DNA of 64,000 nucleotides from Clavelina lepadiformis (Eukaryota > Chordata > Ascidiacea > Aplousobranchia > Clavelinidae): NCBI RefSeq assembly GCF_947623445.1, contig NC_135247.1, forward strand, positions 6,822,501 through 6,886,500, in the 5' to 3' direction. Position numbers and translations under genes: made by a program. Below the pieces are notes generated by a model that had not been told where the DNA came from, ran no database searches, and worked only from the letters and a program-made list of their open reading frames with translations. Below are positions 17,881-30,200 of the stretch, in pieces (within the stretch, counting starts at the first letter, position 1; each line of letters opens with the position of its first letter).

Positions 17881-18303
17881 TTACAGAGTCGTATTTCTTG
17901 AAAATGAACATAATGCAACAACTGAAAAGAGGAATTCAACAGCCTGTAAAGAAAGCAATATTCCACACAAGACTACATCAGCCCTCATGACATAGGTCTG
18001 CCATAACAAGAAGTAAATTACAAGCACCACAGAGCAAGCTAAAAAGACAAGCGAAATAATTGTTGAAAGTGAATGTTCTGTTAAGTTTCCTTTTGACCCA
18101 ATAAATATCCGTAGAACTTCTATAGCAGCCAAAACAAAGATCAGGACAATGTCCAATGCGATGTTTGTTCCAGGATATGGAAGAATTTCAGCTTTGTAAA
18201 CAAAGAGCAAGATCTCGAGTAACCAAAACAAAGCAAAGTAATATGCATTCAAAGTAAAAAATATTTCCAACGTAAGTGATGAAAGAACAGCTTTTCCTTG
18301 CAT
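17881..18303 (-). CDS. tmem216: TMEM216, ciliary transition-zone protein, single exon, 140 aa
   Basis: TMEM216 is a tetraspan membrane protein of the MKS/tectonic module at the ciliary transition zone, needed for ciliogenesis and membrane gating; human mutations cause Joubert and Meckel syndromes. The frame gives 140 residues from ATG 18303 (human about 145). Matching blocks include an SSLTLEIFFTLN start, a LLPYP-like motif (ILPYPGTN), ALDIVL, IEVLRIFIGSKGNL, LLWQTYVMR and a final membrane segment, giving four hydrophobic segments. The frame stays open six codons upstream of the ATG without another ATG; the chosen start matches the family N terminus. There is no intron, unlike vertebrate TMEM216, so intron loss or retroposition is possible. 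It lies head-to-tail upstream of Beclin 1. Confidence 0.9.
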   Translation of the reverse strand: MQGKAVLSSLTLEIFFTLNAYYFALFWLLEILLFVYKAEILPYPGTNIALDIVLIFVLAAIEVLRIFIGSKGNLTEHSLSTIISLVFLACSVVLVIYFLLWQTYVMRADVVLCGILLSLQAVEFLFSVVALCSFSRNTTL

Positions 18304-20202
18304 TTTCTTGCTAGATTTCAATGTAAAAATGCAACTTTACATTCAGGTTTAGGCATGTATGATACAACCTATAAAAAATTGCATAAATTAAGTAATGCAT
18401 ATGTATGTATAAATGAGTGATGTAAAGAAAAAGATGAATAACATTGATACTTTATGAAATGTTATTTTTTTGAGTATGAGAACCCTATTGGTATATCAAA
18501 CATGGCAACTCTAAGTTACGACTTCATTTCATGAAAGCTTAGTGTTATTTTATATTCCATGATTTCAAATTTTTATAAAAGATTTTTAGGTCATAAAAAC
18601 GGTTGAATTATAAAACCCATTGAAACTCTGCTTTTTTGTATTAACAAAGTCATTACTTCACCGGCGCCCGTTTACCGTAGTTGCTGAATCACTATATTGT
18701 AACCAACAGATTTTCTTTTTTGTCTAAATTTATTCTTGGACAAAGATGCTCTATTACTTTGCTGTTGTTTTCTCTTTGCCACTTCCACATTCTGTCACAC
18801 TCTTTTTTTATGCTGGCAATTTTATTCATGGACGCTATATCGACAAAGCTGAATTTGCTAATGTAATAACTGCGTAACATATATTACGGATGAGCTTGCC
18901 TCGACCACGGCCAAAGGGAAAGTGTAAAAACACCAAACTTGCCACAACCAATCAACGTTGCTTAAGAATAACCAAAAATCAGAGTAAAATAAAAAACAGG
19001 ATATATTTTGGCACTCGGAAGGTTAACTTTATATTTTTGTACACGAGCTTTCGCAAGCAAAAGCTTGCTTCTTCAGGTGTACTGCGAATTTGGTTAACAC
19101 GGTTCAGACAACACCAAAAATCAGAGAAAGACATTTCGTCTGAAGTGTGTTTGTCATTAGAACTAGTGCATATAGTAAAAACCACTGGACTAGCGTAATT
19201 GCCGTTTACTTTATTTTCTTATTGGTACTTCAGTAACAGGCGTCCAGTAAAATAAGTGTCTACTTCACCGGCCACCGTTTACCGAAGTACCACTTGGGAA
19301 GACACCAGTTGCATAACCGTTACCAAAGTGTCTTTTTCCAATTCAGTAACCGGCAGCCGGTGAAATAGACGCCTTGTATTCAAACCCACCCCAGGCGGGT
19401 AAATGGGTACATACCTGGGGTCTAGTATACAAAAGCATCCTGTGGTTGTGCACTTGTGTATTAGACCCCATGTTCTACTGTAAGTCATTCTGTTTTTGCT
19501 CATTTTTCCTGCTCCTTAAGTGTTCGTGCTCAAAGCATGTTTTATTGTGCTATAACTACAACGGTCAGCATCCAAACTTTCGCTCCGTACAGATGGCGAA
19601 AAATAAACAATACAGTATAAAAAGTAGGTTACGGTACGTAGCCCATAGTTAAAGATAGGCGGTTAGGAGAATTGATATGCAAAATCTAGTTATTCAGGGC
19701 TTAATTACCGTTAGATTTAGATTAGAAGGTATATTTAGGTTAACCTTAGGTTACTAGGTTATCACATTTATGTTAGGTTAACAAGAAACTGTGAAAAATA
19801 GCTTTAAATTCAAGATTTTTTCTGGTGAAATGAGCCTATTGGAACTTTGGAAGTCAATCTGAAATCATGACGGCGGGCTAGTACTATTTTGCTATCAACG
19901 AACAATCCGTGTTGCCAAATAATAATATAAAAAAGCGATGCTGGCGCATAGATGTGACGCGTTTTAATATCTGTGTCTCAAAGCGATTTTAAAACGTGGA
20001 AAACTCTATGGTAAGAACTAGAAATAATTATACTTTTCAATAAAGATTTTGGTAATAGGCTAAAGTAATATTTGACAAACAATTAAACACAAAAAACAAA
20101 TAAAGAATCTTTGGTTTTAAAAACATTAATTTTACAGAGAAAAGCATAAACTTTGGTAACCAAAACGCCTACATTTTACATCTTTATTTTAACGCCATAA
20201 AT
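18304..20202. other. intergenic, no gene recognised
   Basis: No exon was recognised. Words of the type TTCACCGGC and GTTTACCG recur near 18658, 19265 and 19355 and may be remnants of a degenerate repeat. One copy of dispersed repeat family A lies near the right end. The TMEM216 promoter should be just above 18303. Confidence 0.5.
19631..19835 (+). repeat. dispersed repeat family A, copy 2
   Basis: Shares ordered blocks with copies at 7361 and 49135: TACGTAGCCC, GTTAAAGATAGGCGGTTAGG, TTAGATTTAGA, GTTAGGTTAACAA and GGTGAAAT. This copy is uninterrupted at the point where a piggyBac sits in copy 3, so it shows the empty-site context. Confidence 0.65.
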
Positions 20203-21365
20203 CAGGGGTGTCCAACCCGTGGCCCGCGGGCCAAATGTGGCCAAATGAAGGTTCTGAGTGGCCCGTGCGGTATTTGTCGAAATGACTTATAATATCAACT
20301 GAATCGCCTACGTAATTTATGGCGAACTTACAATCCGAAAAATTGGCATTTATTGTTTGTTTACTATTTTCTGACAGCCATATGGAAAACTCGCTTCGCA
20401 TTGCTACATCGTCCTTCTCACCGAATATTGCCAAACTTGTTAACGAAAAACAGTGCCAAACTTCACATTGAAATGCCGACGTGTAGTAAAAACTTTGTTG
20501 AAATTACTAGGCTATATCTTGGTATGTTTATTGTTCTTATAATTGTAAAAGAAGATAATACGTATTTCTAAGATTAGAATTTTGGTGTGAGAGTTTTTAC
20601 CATTTTATGCGGCCCGCCGGCACTTGCAGAAACTCCTACTCATCACTTAATTATTGTTTTAATTAAACAGGTTACATGACAAAATATTATTCCCTTTACG
20701 AGTGTGTTTTTCTCTTCACTTTCAGTGCGTATTGCGTAAACACACACACGTCAGTCGCGCATGTATTGCAACATGCTCTCAGCAACTGGCCGTACACTTC
20801 TCACGCATTGTTTGATTCAATTGTTTGATCATAAAATACAAACACGGTAGGATTTACAGCTGGAACTGCTGGACTTGCAAGCAAATAATGACTTGAAAGA
20901 GAAGTTTAAGTCAGATTCACTGCCTGACTTTTACAAGTCATTGTCTGACGATTTGTTTCCAAACTTAAAAAACTTTGCTGCTAAGTTTTTGACACTGTTT
21001 GGATCCACATACATATGCGAACAAGCATTTTCTTGTTTAAACATAAACAAGTCGAAGAACAGGTCTTTGCTGACAGACACCAACTTGCGTGATGTTATGA
21101 GGATATCTACCAGCAAACTTGCTCCCAATTTGCAGTAGATTGTGAAAAACTGTGAACAGTTGCACAAGTCTCATTAACTTTTGTGATGATGATTGCATAG
21201 CTTTAAACGTAACTGAGTGTGAAATACAAAAATTGTGTTTAATATGAATATGCGTTTATTTACACACCGGGTAAATTTTCCTACTTTGTAATGAGAGTGT
21301 GCGGTCCCCCGGCTGCAACATTTTTTCAAACGTGGCCCTCAGTACAAAAAGTTTGCCCACCCCTG
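20203..21365 (+). mobile_element. decayed hAT transposon (1.16 kb)
   Basis: The ends are CAGGGGTGTCCAACCCG on the left and AGTTTGCCCACCCCTG on the right, the familiar hAT-type inverted termini, with GGCCCGC blocks inside both. A transposase C-terminal remnant lies at 20851-21138. The flanking 8-mers (CCATAAAT and CTCTACAG) do not match, so the duplication has been lost, or the two ends come from different insertions or a rearranged copy. The left-end sequence resembles the short MITE at 38361. Confidence 0.8.
20851..21138 (+). pseudogene. hAT transposase C-terminal remnant
   Basis: This 96-codon open stretch, with no start and a stop just upstream, carries the hAT dimerisation-region signature: LQLELLDLQ, LPDFYKSL, FPNLKNFA, LFGSTYICEQAFS, NKSKNRS and LTDTNLRDVMRI. 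The residues match the ZBED/GTF2IRD2-like branch of hAT proteins. The DNA-binding and catalytic N-terminal parts are not recognisable, so the gene is dead. Confidence 0.88.
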
Positions 21366-22472
21366 CTCTACAGCCTTTGGCACAAATTAGCATCATTTCG
21401 GGAGCGATTTGAAAAAGATGCGTGATCGCCGTCTAAAAACATTCAATTTTATAGCCTTGTTATTTTATAAAGCGGTTTATATGTTTCCAATTCGAACTTG
21501 TGTTGAACTATAATATTGTGCAATAATAATAAAACAGAAAGTGAGTTATCAAAGACGATACGTTACCCGTGATATGGGCTGCATTTTGGAAATAATTGTA
21601 GCGTAGTCTGGAACCAGGAAAAACTTTACCATCGCCTAAATATCTCCCGTTGTAGCTGTTTCATCCACAATACGCTGAAAAGAAAAAATGAACTGGAGAA
21701 TAAGATTAATTCATGTCTTCCGTCTCGTTGCAGCCATTTGTAATGCAACAATTTGAAGTGCTGTTGTAGAGGATGGTTCAAACGTGCTAGCTAGATCTTA
21801 TTTCAGGAAATGTCAGGCGCTGCGTTAAATGTTTCAGGCATTTTTCTCGCAGGCTGCTCTAATCATACTAATTTATGTACGACGTTGTTATTTTACCTAT
21901 AAAATAACTTTAAAAAAAATAAGAATGGCGAAAGAGAGCATGTGAAGGTTGTTGTATAATTATACAGTAGATGTTGATGGGCAAGTTGGCGTAGGCCTAC
22001 AATATTTTGGCGTTTTGGTGGATAAAATAGAAAAGCTATTTGTAGGTTCTTAGCAAGAATTGCATGGCACAATCAAATAAATGTAGGCCAAGGCCTAATT
22101 TGAAATTCGACTATTGAAAGAATTGGAATGGTATCGGCTATAGGTTTCCAAGTTCACTGTGTAACCTTAGGCAAAAAAAATGAAATTTCAGATGTACAGG
22201 CTACGCAGTTTTAAGTTGAGGTTAAGAATGAATTCGAAAGCCTTTGTTCTTGTCGTTCTTTGTTTGAGGCGTCTCTTACTCACAGTAGGATTCGTTTATA
22301 TGTGCCTCGCCCTTGATGACAATTTGCTTACATTGGCACATTTTTTGTTACAGACAAAATTCCCGCGGAGGCCTAGCTTTCATGTGGCCAAAATTCATCT
22401 GTTACCAGTATCCACTTATATACAGCCCTGTATGCTATCTTGAGCATAAACATTTTGTAAATTGTTAAAAGA
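21366..22472. other. intergenic upstream of the DRAM2-like gene
   Basis: No gene or terminal repeat was recognised. It should contain the promoter and leader of the DRAM2-like gene; no clear core promoter element was identified. The 87-codon frame at 22180 has no family resemblance. Confidence 0.45.
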
Positions 22473-24045
22473 ATGACGATCAGTGTGTGCGGGAATAAAT
22501 TAATAACAATACTACCCTGTTTTCTGTTGATCTGGAGCTGCTTTGCTTTTATCATTTGTTACGTCATCGCAGTTAAGAGAGATGATGTAGCACGCGTTTT
22601 CCCTTACATATCCGACATAGCTTTCTATAAACCAGAAAGTCAAATATTTTCGCAAATGATGAACATTTCAGTTATGGCAGGTGAGCATATTGTTTGTCAG
22701 TTTAACTGGGAATTTCCAATAAATAGCTTATAATGCAAGTACAACGCAAAACTAAGTTTGTCTTAAAACAAAGTAGGTAATATAGTTATGTATAACCATG
22801 CTTTTATTTCATCTCGCACCATAACTATACTAGTCTTATAAGAGTATACTCTTTGATTATACAAGCTAAGAATCTTACATATTCTTTTTCTCCTATAGCT
22901 TTTGTATGCATTTATATCCGCTACAAGCAAATCCAAAATCTTTTATGCGATGCATGTGCGATATCTATTAACCGTTTGAGTTGTGCCTTCGGTATCATCA
23001 GCAGCTTGGGGATATCCATGGTTGCAAATTTTCAGGTTTGCATGGCAAGGAAGAACATCACATAACCTCAGTTACACGTATAGGCCTGTAAATGACGCAG
23101 TTTCACCGCCGATATGCTTGTGTATTGCTGGTTACAAAATCTTTTTAAAGTAAAATAATGGGAATACGTTTATCGTTGTAAACATGCCGGAAGTAATCTA
23201 CAAAATTGTTGATTTTAGGAGAAAACAACTTTAAAGCTTATTCATGAGATTGGTGCTGGATTACTCATGATATCTGGAATTTTGTACCAAATGACGCAGA
23301 GTTATTTAACTTATAAAACTTCCAAGGATAAGATCTGCTTCTGCTGTAGGCTGCTAATTCTCGTCATCAGTTTGACAGCGTCGATTGCAAGTAAGACGTG
23401 TTTATACACAAAAGCGTGAACAGTTTGCCTATATATCGGTTATATGGAGAGTTTTTGTAACCTGAAAGTTTTATCAGGCCCAAAATTTAGATTTCTTACT
23501 GTGTTAAAGCTCAGGTGACAAAATTTATTGTGGAGTCTGACATGCTTTGCAACAATCACTGGTTTCACTGGACACCTGGAGAATCGGTTGGTTTATTGCA
23601 CTTAAATATACGTGTACACCATATAGCTAAAGCACGCTTCTATACACTTTAATGGATGTGTTTATTATTTTATTTATTTCGACAGACTGAAGATGCCCAA
23701 TTACGAGCGAAATATATTGCTGTTTTTAAAACCTTTGCCGTTGATTTCAATTTTACATTTTATTCAGTGATATGTATGGTATTATTCTGACTTCTATTGC
23801 CAGTCAGAAATTATTGACATGTTTTTGATTTCTAGAACTATAAGATGCACATCGTCAGCGCTGCGACAGAGTGGATTGTGGCATTTGCTTTTCTGATCTT
23901 TTTTGCTACGTTTACATTGGATTTTAGTCAATGTTCTTTGCACGTGCAAGCTATAGTCCATCCACAAACTGATAAACGAACACTCCGAACGCTCACAGTT
24001 GAACAGGAGAATCCAGATATTATTCCATTGTTACCATTAAACTAA
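22473..24045 (+). CDS. DRAM2-like lysosomal membrane protein (Frag1/DRAM/Sfk1), five exons, 267 aa
   Basis: Exons 22473-22680, 22899-23035, 23219-23390, 23510-23586 and 23836-24045 join in phase to 267 residues (human DRAM2 266, DRAM1 238). DRAM proteins are multi-pass membrane proteins of lysosomes and other endomembranes that promote autophagy. Diagnostic blocks: FIICYVIAV in the first membrane segment, PYISD, the PES..F..MMN block, IYIRYKQIQ, GISMVANFQ, HWTPGES and MHIVSAATEWIVAF before the last membrane segment and LDFSQ. The RYKQ, VANFQ..TT and HW.P blocks and the longer C-terminal tail with LL pairs favour DRAM2 over DRAM1. Exon 4 is the least certain: its acceptor (AAAG/CT) was chosen because only it restores phase and the HWTP frame. 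The donor after exon 4 (TCG/GTTGGT) is also weak. Confidence 0.85.
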
Positions 24046-24678
24046 ACAACAGTAACGTAGCCAGCAGGATAACTACAATAAGGCCAATTTTCTTAGTCCG
24101 CCATACGTCCGTTGTCAAATCTATACGTATACTGTACAAACTCTGAAACCTGTATACGCGGTTGGGTTGTATTTAAATATCCAAATCTAGATTCTCGTTA
24201 ATGCGATTTCGAATACATCAGTATCCCCGAATACTTCGCTAAACCGACGTTTTTTGACGAAGTAAAGTGGTCCGGATTAACGTGGATTAATTTACTGGAA
24301 TTTTTGGTGCCATGTCCTTGTTATAACAAAATCTAACAAGAAACAAACAGTCAACGAGTAAAAAGCGGCAAAGCCCAAAAGCTTAAAACGTGCAAGGAAT
24401 AATTTAATTCAGTGGTGCACTGCTATAACGATGGAAGATTAGCACTGTTAATATCGATACTCTCGTGATATTATGGATTGATCTAAGATATAAGTCGATG
24501 AGACGTTCGGAAGAATCTCTTGTATTTGTAAATACTCTTCAAACTGTATTCATTCGTATACGAATGCCCGAAGCCTGGTTGTCACTTGCACCTTTTTTGT
24601 GGCAGAACTTACCAATTAAAATGTTCGAATCTACCCTGGCTCTGGTATTTTCTGCGTCGAATTTGAATTTCTTTTCAC

Positions 24679-24684
24679 AATAAA
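24679..24684 (+). terminator. candidate poly(A) signal for the DRAM2-like gene
   Basis: AATAAA about 634 bases downstream of the DRAM2-like stop codon. It is also 80 bases upstream of the solo LTR, so it predates or is independent of that insertion. Use is unproven. Confidence 0.35.
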
Positions 24685-24764
24685 GAAAAAACATTGAGAA
24701 AGATTTTCTACTTTTTATATAGCTTTGAATCCTACCTATTCACTTGTTTAATTCGTCATGGACT

Positions 24765-25455
24765 TGCAGAGGTTACTGCTTATCTTAACCTTTAGGTCTT
24801 AGTTTACCTGCCGAATTAATGATCTGACTCCGTGGTTGCGTGCGGTTAGAAATCTCTAACCTTAACGTGTTACTACTGTTACTAGCCGAAAGCTATTACG
24901 ATTAACAGATACAGTTTATCAGAAACAATCCTTTATTGTAGGAACTGTACAGGTTCCGATTATTATGACACAAGCACAAACTTAGCATTCACCAATTAAA
25001 ACAAGTCTAACAAATTACATTTTAACACGACTGACGTAATACGTTCGTACGATTCGGTATCTCTGACTGCGCCTACACGCACAGAAGTTTAAGCTTATAA
25101 CAGCGTAGAGCGCTTGTGAACGGAAACATTCAACACAAAAATACACGCACATTTCAGAATGTGTGAACGATAAAAGCAAAGCGTTGGCAAATGGGAATTA
25201 TTCACAGTTAAAACTCTGATGTTATGAAATCACCTGGTAACGTACTAAACGGCGCTTTCACATAAAGTTATTTAGTGCAAGTTTCCAAATATTGCATAAC
25301 GATTGCAGTTTGTAAGGTTGCGACTGCAGCCGAATTGCATCTGCATTGCAAATATTAAATGCTAGCTGTAGGTTTATCAATGAACAATGTTTAAATGGCG
25401 CATATGTTTCCACAATTGGTATAATGGTATTGGATGTGGCTCCCAAGCCACTACA
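24765..25455 (-). mobile_element. solo LTR, copy A (691 bp)
   Basis: On the minus strand it begins TGTAGTGGCTTGGGAGCC and ends CCTCTGCA, i.e. TG...CA termini, flanked by a perfect 4-bp duplication (GACT on plus at 24761-24764 and 25456-25459). A near-identical copy in the opposite orientation is at 46561-47254. No internal retrotransposon sequence adjoins it. An AATAAA and a GGAACTGTACAGG block occur inside. The 62-codon frame shared by the copies is not a gene. A Gypsy/ERV-like or related LTR retrotransposon is likely; class unresolved. Confidence 0.88.
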
Positions 25456-25870
25456 GACTCATGGTATGTGGTCAGAGTTTTCACGGTGCATGTAAATATA
25501 GTAAGTAAGTACGGATTCACTACTAGTCAGAAGCGTATCTCGGGTTTTTAGAGCCTGGGTGCAGAAGTAGTTTTTGCGGACACACTTTAAAATAAATGAA
25601 AAGTGCGAACACTAAAGATGCGAGCTATAGTCGAATTTTCCGCTCGAAGTATGTTTTCTAACTTTCTAGCGTAAAAGCACCAAGGTAGGTTACCCCTAGC
25701 TACGCCACTATATTAGTCTTACGTTAAACTTTGCTCTAGATGCAAGGAAAAATTTAAACCACAAGAACTCAAATGTTACCATAAAAGACGAGCCATGGCA
25801 AGTAACATTGAAAGTACACGATCCTGCTCTGCCAACGCCAGTAACAGGAAGTATACAAGGGGATCACGAT
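25456..25870. other. short intergenic spacer
   Basis: Between the solo LTR and the foldback element. No gene, tail or repeat structure was recognised. Confidence 0.4.
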
Positions 25871-26471
25871 AAGTGACCGTGAACAAACTCACCGGCGACA
25901 ACTGGTAGTGGACAACTGACCGGCAACAAATTGGCCGGCGATCAAATTAACCGTGACGTAAATTGGCCGGCGATGAAATTAACCGTCGATAAATTGGCCG
26001 GCGATCAAATTAACCGGCGACAAATTGGCCGTCAAAAGGTCAAAATTCTAATTCACTATCTAGTCACTATCCAATTTAGTATGTGTATTGCAGTCAAGGT
26101 TGCCACTCGTAGAGTTTTTTGGCCCCTTGTAGGGTGTAGGGTGACCCTACGGGTTTTTCACCTTTATTCATAGATTTCCTATTGTTACATGCATTTTCCC
26201 GGTCTAGACGAGTTGTTTGATGAGATTATGAAACAATGCGTTGTAGCCTATCTCATGTTGTAACAATGGACTCATTGCAATAACAATGGACACTTTAGTT
26301 AAGGAAATTGTCAGATTGAAGCTGTACGTCAGGACTCCCACGGTCAATTTTCATTCCGGTAAGTCTGTTCCCGGTTAGTTTGTTCGCGGTCAATTTACAT
26401 CACAGTCAGTTTGTTCGCGGTCAATTTACGTCACGTTCAGTTGTCCCCGGTGAGTTTGTTCGCGGTCATTT
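25871..26471. mobile_element. foldback-type element with internal tandem repeats (601 bp)
   Basis: The outer 34 bases of the left end (starting AAGTGACCGTGAACAAACTC) and of the inverted right end (starting AAATGACCGCGAACAAACTC) agree at 31 positions. Inside the left arm a unit of roughly 25 bases with AAATTGGCCGGCGA and AAATTAACCG blocks repeats several times (25925-26040); the right arm repeats an inverted version (26340-26471) with GTTTGTTCGCGGTCAATTTA. The centre is unrelated AT-rich DNA. No transposase and no clear target duplication were seen. Confidence 0.78.
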
Positions 26472-27291
26472 GTGGAACCGTATACAAGTACTTTAGCTAA
26501 AAGTATACAAACTTACCGTTATCAAAAATTTTTAGTCCGTCCCAGTGCTTTTTAAGTGATTATTTCAAGATTTTGAGAAGTATGTTTTTTAAAAGTTTAA
26601 TTACACCTTTATTACAGCATTCAGTTCTTTTTTAAATGTACAAAAGTGGCAAGGTCACATATGTTTCGAACTTTTGACCTGAATTAGCCTGTAGCGGAGA
26701 TGTAAGTTGCACTTGTAGTAGGATTCCCTATACAAAAAGTACCGTGCTACTTTTTTTGTAACAGTACCAACCTCAGGTGAGCATGTTATTTCTTCCCTTC
26801 GCTTATTTGCAAGCAAACCTTGCATACTCTTTCAGAAAAACGGAAAATATCTTTTAACGTAAAAATGTCGGGTTAAAAAAATTATTTTTAAGTATGCCTG
26901 CCACATGGTTGACTCGTTCACGAATTGAATATGTGACGGTAAATCTTTTCAAGCAAGATTGTGCAAGGCCCACCACCACTGTGATGTAGAATCTCCTGAC
27001 TACCGACCTTCAGTTAAAAAGTTAATGGCATGCCAAACAGATCTTTTAGTTTTAAGCAGGATAACTGTAAATTTTGTATTACTGTGGGCTGGCATGGTAC
27101 ATTTCATCAGGTTGTGACCATCAAATGAAATGAGAATAAAACTTGAATGTATAAAAGTTTTAAATTTAACAGCACAACGCACAAAAGTACAACGAAAAAC
27201 ATGTTTTCCCGAGTTTTTTCAAGTAACTTAGCTTAAAATATACAAAAAGACTGAACAGCTTCATTCTAGTGAGGACGGAGTAAACAAGGAG
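26472..27291. other. intergenic 3' of the BTB zinc-finger gene
   Basis: No gene recognised. It probably includes the 3' untranslated region of the minus-strand BTB zinc-finger gene; a minus-strand AATAAA occurs near 26607-26612. Confidence 0.4.
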
Positions 27292-30200
27292 CTACACTTC
27301 CGGCTTTGTCGGTTTATGAACCCACAGATGGCCGTTAAGTGATTCTTTTTGTGCAAACTTTCGCCCACAATCGGGACACTCGTACTTCGCTGCGCCTTGA
27401 GCTTGATGGGTCTCCATATGGCCACGTAAGTTTCTATTTCGTTTAAAGCCACGACCACAAATAGTACACCAAAACCTGTAGATAAAAATTAGAAAAAGTT
27501 TTGTTGTGCTCCAAAATGCTTATACGTTTGATTCTTAATTTCCATGATCCAACGTATTTTATAATTTATATATATATAATACATTTTTCCGCCAATCTTT
27601 TTTTCAATGACACAGTGATTTTTTCTTATTGCATTAGAAATGTTTTTTTTCTCCGTGCTCACCAAAGCTAATTTTAAAACTTTCGTACTGTCAAAGCGTG
27701 TTTTTTTTGCAATTTCGGTTTGTTTTGTTTTTCTTCTTTTGTGTGATTAGCGTCATGCAATAAAAAAATCATCAGATCCAACGTATTTTATAAATTACTT
27801 ACTTGTAATCTTCATTGTATTTGTAGTCTCTCTCAATTGTTTCTTTCCTGAAAATATTATTACAAATTTACTGAATATGAAATTAAAACACAGTTTATTA
27901 AAAAGTTAATTTCTTTACATTGATAAAGGTTCTACAAGTAACCTTAACCACAAGGTCTAATTAACTGATGTTTAATTAAGTTCGCAGTTATTTTACACTT
28001 CAACATTTTTACTTACTGTTGTGTAAGCCATACTTCACAAAACACACTGAATAGTTAACAATAACTGTGCCCATCGTTCAATTCACCTCTCATTCAAAGT
28101 GGTTACTATCGGTCCAATTACTTTGTATTGAGCTGGTTGCTAGCATGACTTACTTTTGTCTCTTGCGAGGGACATTAAATTCTCCTTGCTGGCTTTCGCT
28201 TGCTTCAGCCAAATCAGTGGCATTCATTCCATGTATTGACGAGGCATGTCGGCGTAAATTATGAAGATTACGAAATAATTTTCCACATTCAGGACATGTA
28301 AAGATAGCTTCAATATACCTTGCATCTCCAGCAGTACAGTCACCCTTTTTCTGAAACAATAATTGCGTTGATGATAGCTAGGAATTGCTACATGAAAGGC
28401 ATCATAGTGTTTTCCTATCACGAAGAGTCTCAAGACCAACATCGATAGTAACCCTACTAGAATTTTTCAACTTCTCTTAAAGCCCTAACTCAAAATGTAC
28501 AGAAAGACAACAAGCAACAATTTGACAATAAGTTAAAAGCAGAAAGGTGGTGAGAAGAAGCATAGCTAGACAACACTATGTTTCATATACATCTCTTTCT
28601 GAACCAATAAATAGGTGGAGACTTAAAAGTATGACATTCTCTCCACCAAAATGCATTTAAATCGAGTGCTGATTACTGACAGTATGTAATAGAAATTCTA
28701 CACTTGGGTTGGTGATAGCTTGTCCATAATTTCTACGAAAAGCCTATAACTAGAGTAAATAAATGTACGGTAGTAAATTATAAATAGTATAAGCCTTCTC
28801 TAAAAAACAACCCTAGAACTAAAAATATTACAACACCCACTGTCCCAGTCCCTTCAGCAAATAGAAAATGAAACACAATAAAATATTGTACCAAATTGCT
28901 ACAATAAGCGAGATAAAAGCAGATTTATTAAGACTAACATGTTTCGAACTTCACTTAAGTCCCTTAGCAGAGTATAATACAGTCCATATTTGACAATAAT
29001 ATGCCATGAATACAGTGGGTAACATAACACAAGATTTCCTTAGAAAATAACAACTGATGCATTTAAATGTGCAATCTGGTCTTACTGAAGACGTGTGTAT
29101 CAGTACATGACACTTCAAGTTCCATCTTCTGTCAAAACCTCTGTCACACAAGGGGCACTGGTACTTGCCGTTTTCACCACGCATTATCTCATTAACGACT
29201 ATAGGGTTTATTGCAGGTTTATCTGTCAAAATAACAACAGGTGCCTGTGAGACTAGCAGACACGTGCCATCATCTTAAAACGAAAGACAGGAGTTTGGTA
29301 AAAAACATTTTAAACATACCAGTTGACTTATTATTCCGAGTCATTGACGGCGTAACTCCAGTTTTCCTTCGGTTTGGCCTGGATGATGCTGCTCGATTAT
29401 TATTCTAAAGCAAATACTAGGAAATATTAAAATTGATTCTATTTTGTACTTCAAGAAATCAGATAGAATTACACTCAAAGTCTGCATATATACTTTTTTT
29501 AAATTGCATAATATCGATCCAAGACAGTAAACAATATTATATTCACTGACAAATTTGGCCAACAAATAATTAATGTACAAAAACAATGGTTTCAGTATAC
29601 AATAACCAAGTCAAGAGAAAAGTAACATGATTAATGGTCATCTGTACACTCACCTCACTTGAAGATGGGTGTTCTTCTGCAAGGTGGTCTTGAAGTTCAT
29701 CTGATGACTACAAAATATCACAAATTATCATATCACTATTTTGCAAATGAAATTACATAACAAAAAACAAGAAAGTTACTACAGGCATTTGTGTAACTTG
29801 CATGAATTGCTACCTGGAAAGTGGTTTACCTTAAATTGTTGTCCGCACATGCGACATGTAGCATGACTGTTTTTGTGAACTACCAATGCTGACTGGAATT
29901 TAAAATGAAGGCCACATATATCACATCTAAACAAATTTGTGAGATACAAAAGTAAAAAAGGACCAAAGGATATTTTACAATATATTTGCTTCGTAACTTC
30001 CACTCACCTAAACAACTTTTCACCGATATGAATATGCATGTGTGTCTTAAGATCAGCTGTGCTTAAAAAGACAGCTCCACACACCCGACAAGTCATTCCC
30101 GTTTCAGACTCATACTCATCTGAAAGTTAACAGAATCTGAATGTATGTAAGACCATGCAAAGAAAAATACAATTTTCAAACTTTACCTTCCTCTTCTCCC

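Noticed and set aside
18304-18321. Upstream TTG start for TMEM216
   Set aside because: A eukaryotic ATG at 18303 matches the family N terminus; TTG initiation is unlikely.
23510-23586. Alternative exon 4 frame in the DRAM2-like gene reading CFATITGFTGH
   Set aside because: It looked like a membrane segment, but it breaks phase with exon 5; the HWTPGES frame fits both phase and the DRAM2 HWNP motif.
25258-25446. 62-codon frame conserved with 46570-46758
   Set aside because: Conserved only because both lie inside copies of the same solo LTR.
29779-29829. Read-through of finger 3 into the CKLHKC frame
   Set aside because: Using the GTAAAC donor after FK and the exon at 29707 yields a proper C2H2 finger (CRMC...H...H); the read-through does not.
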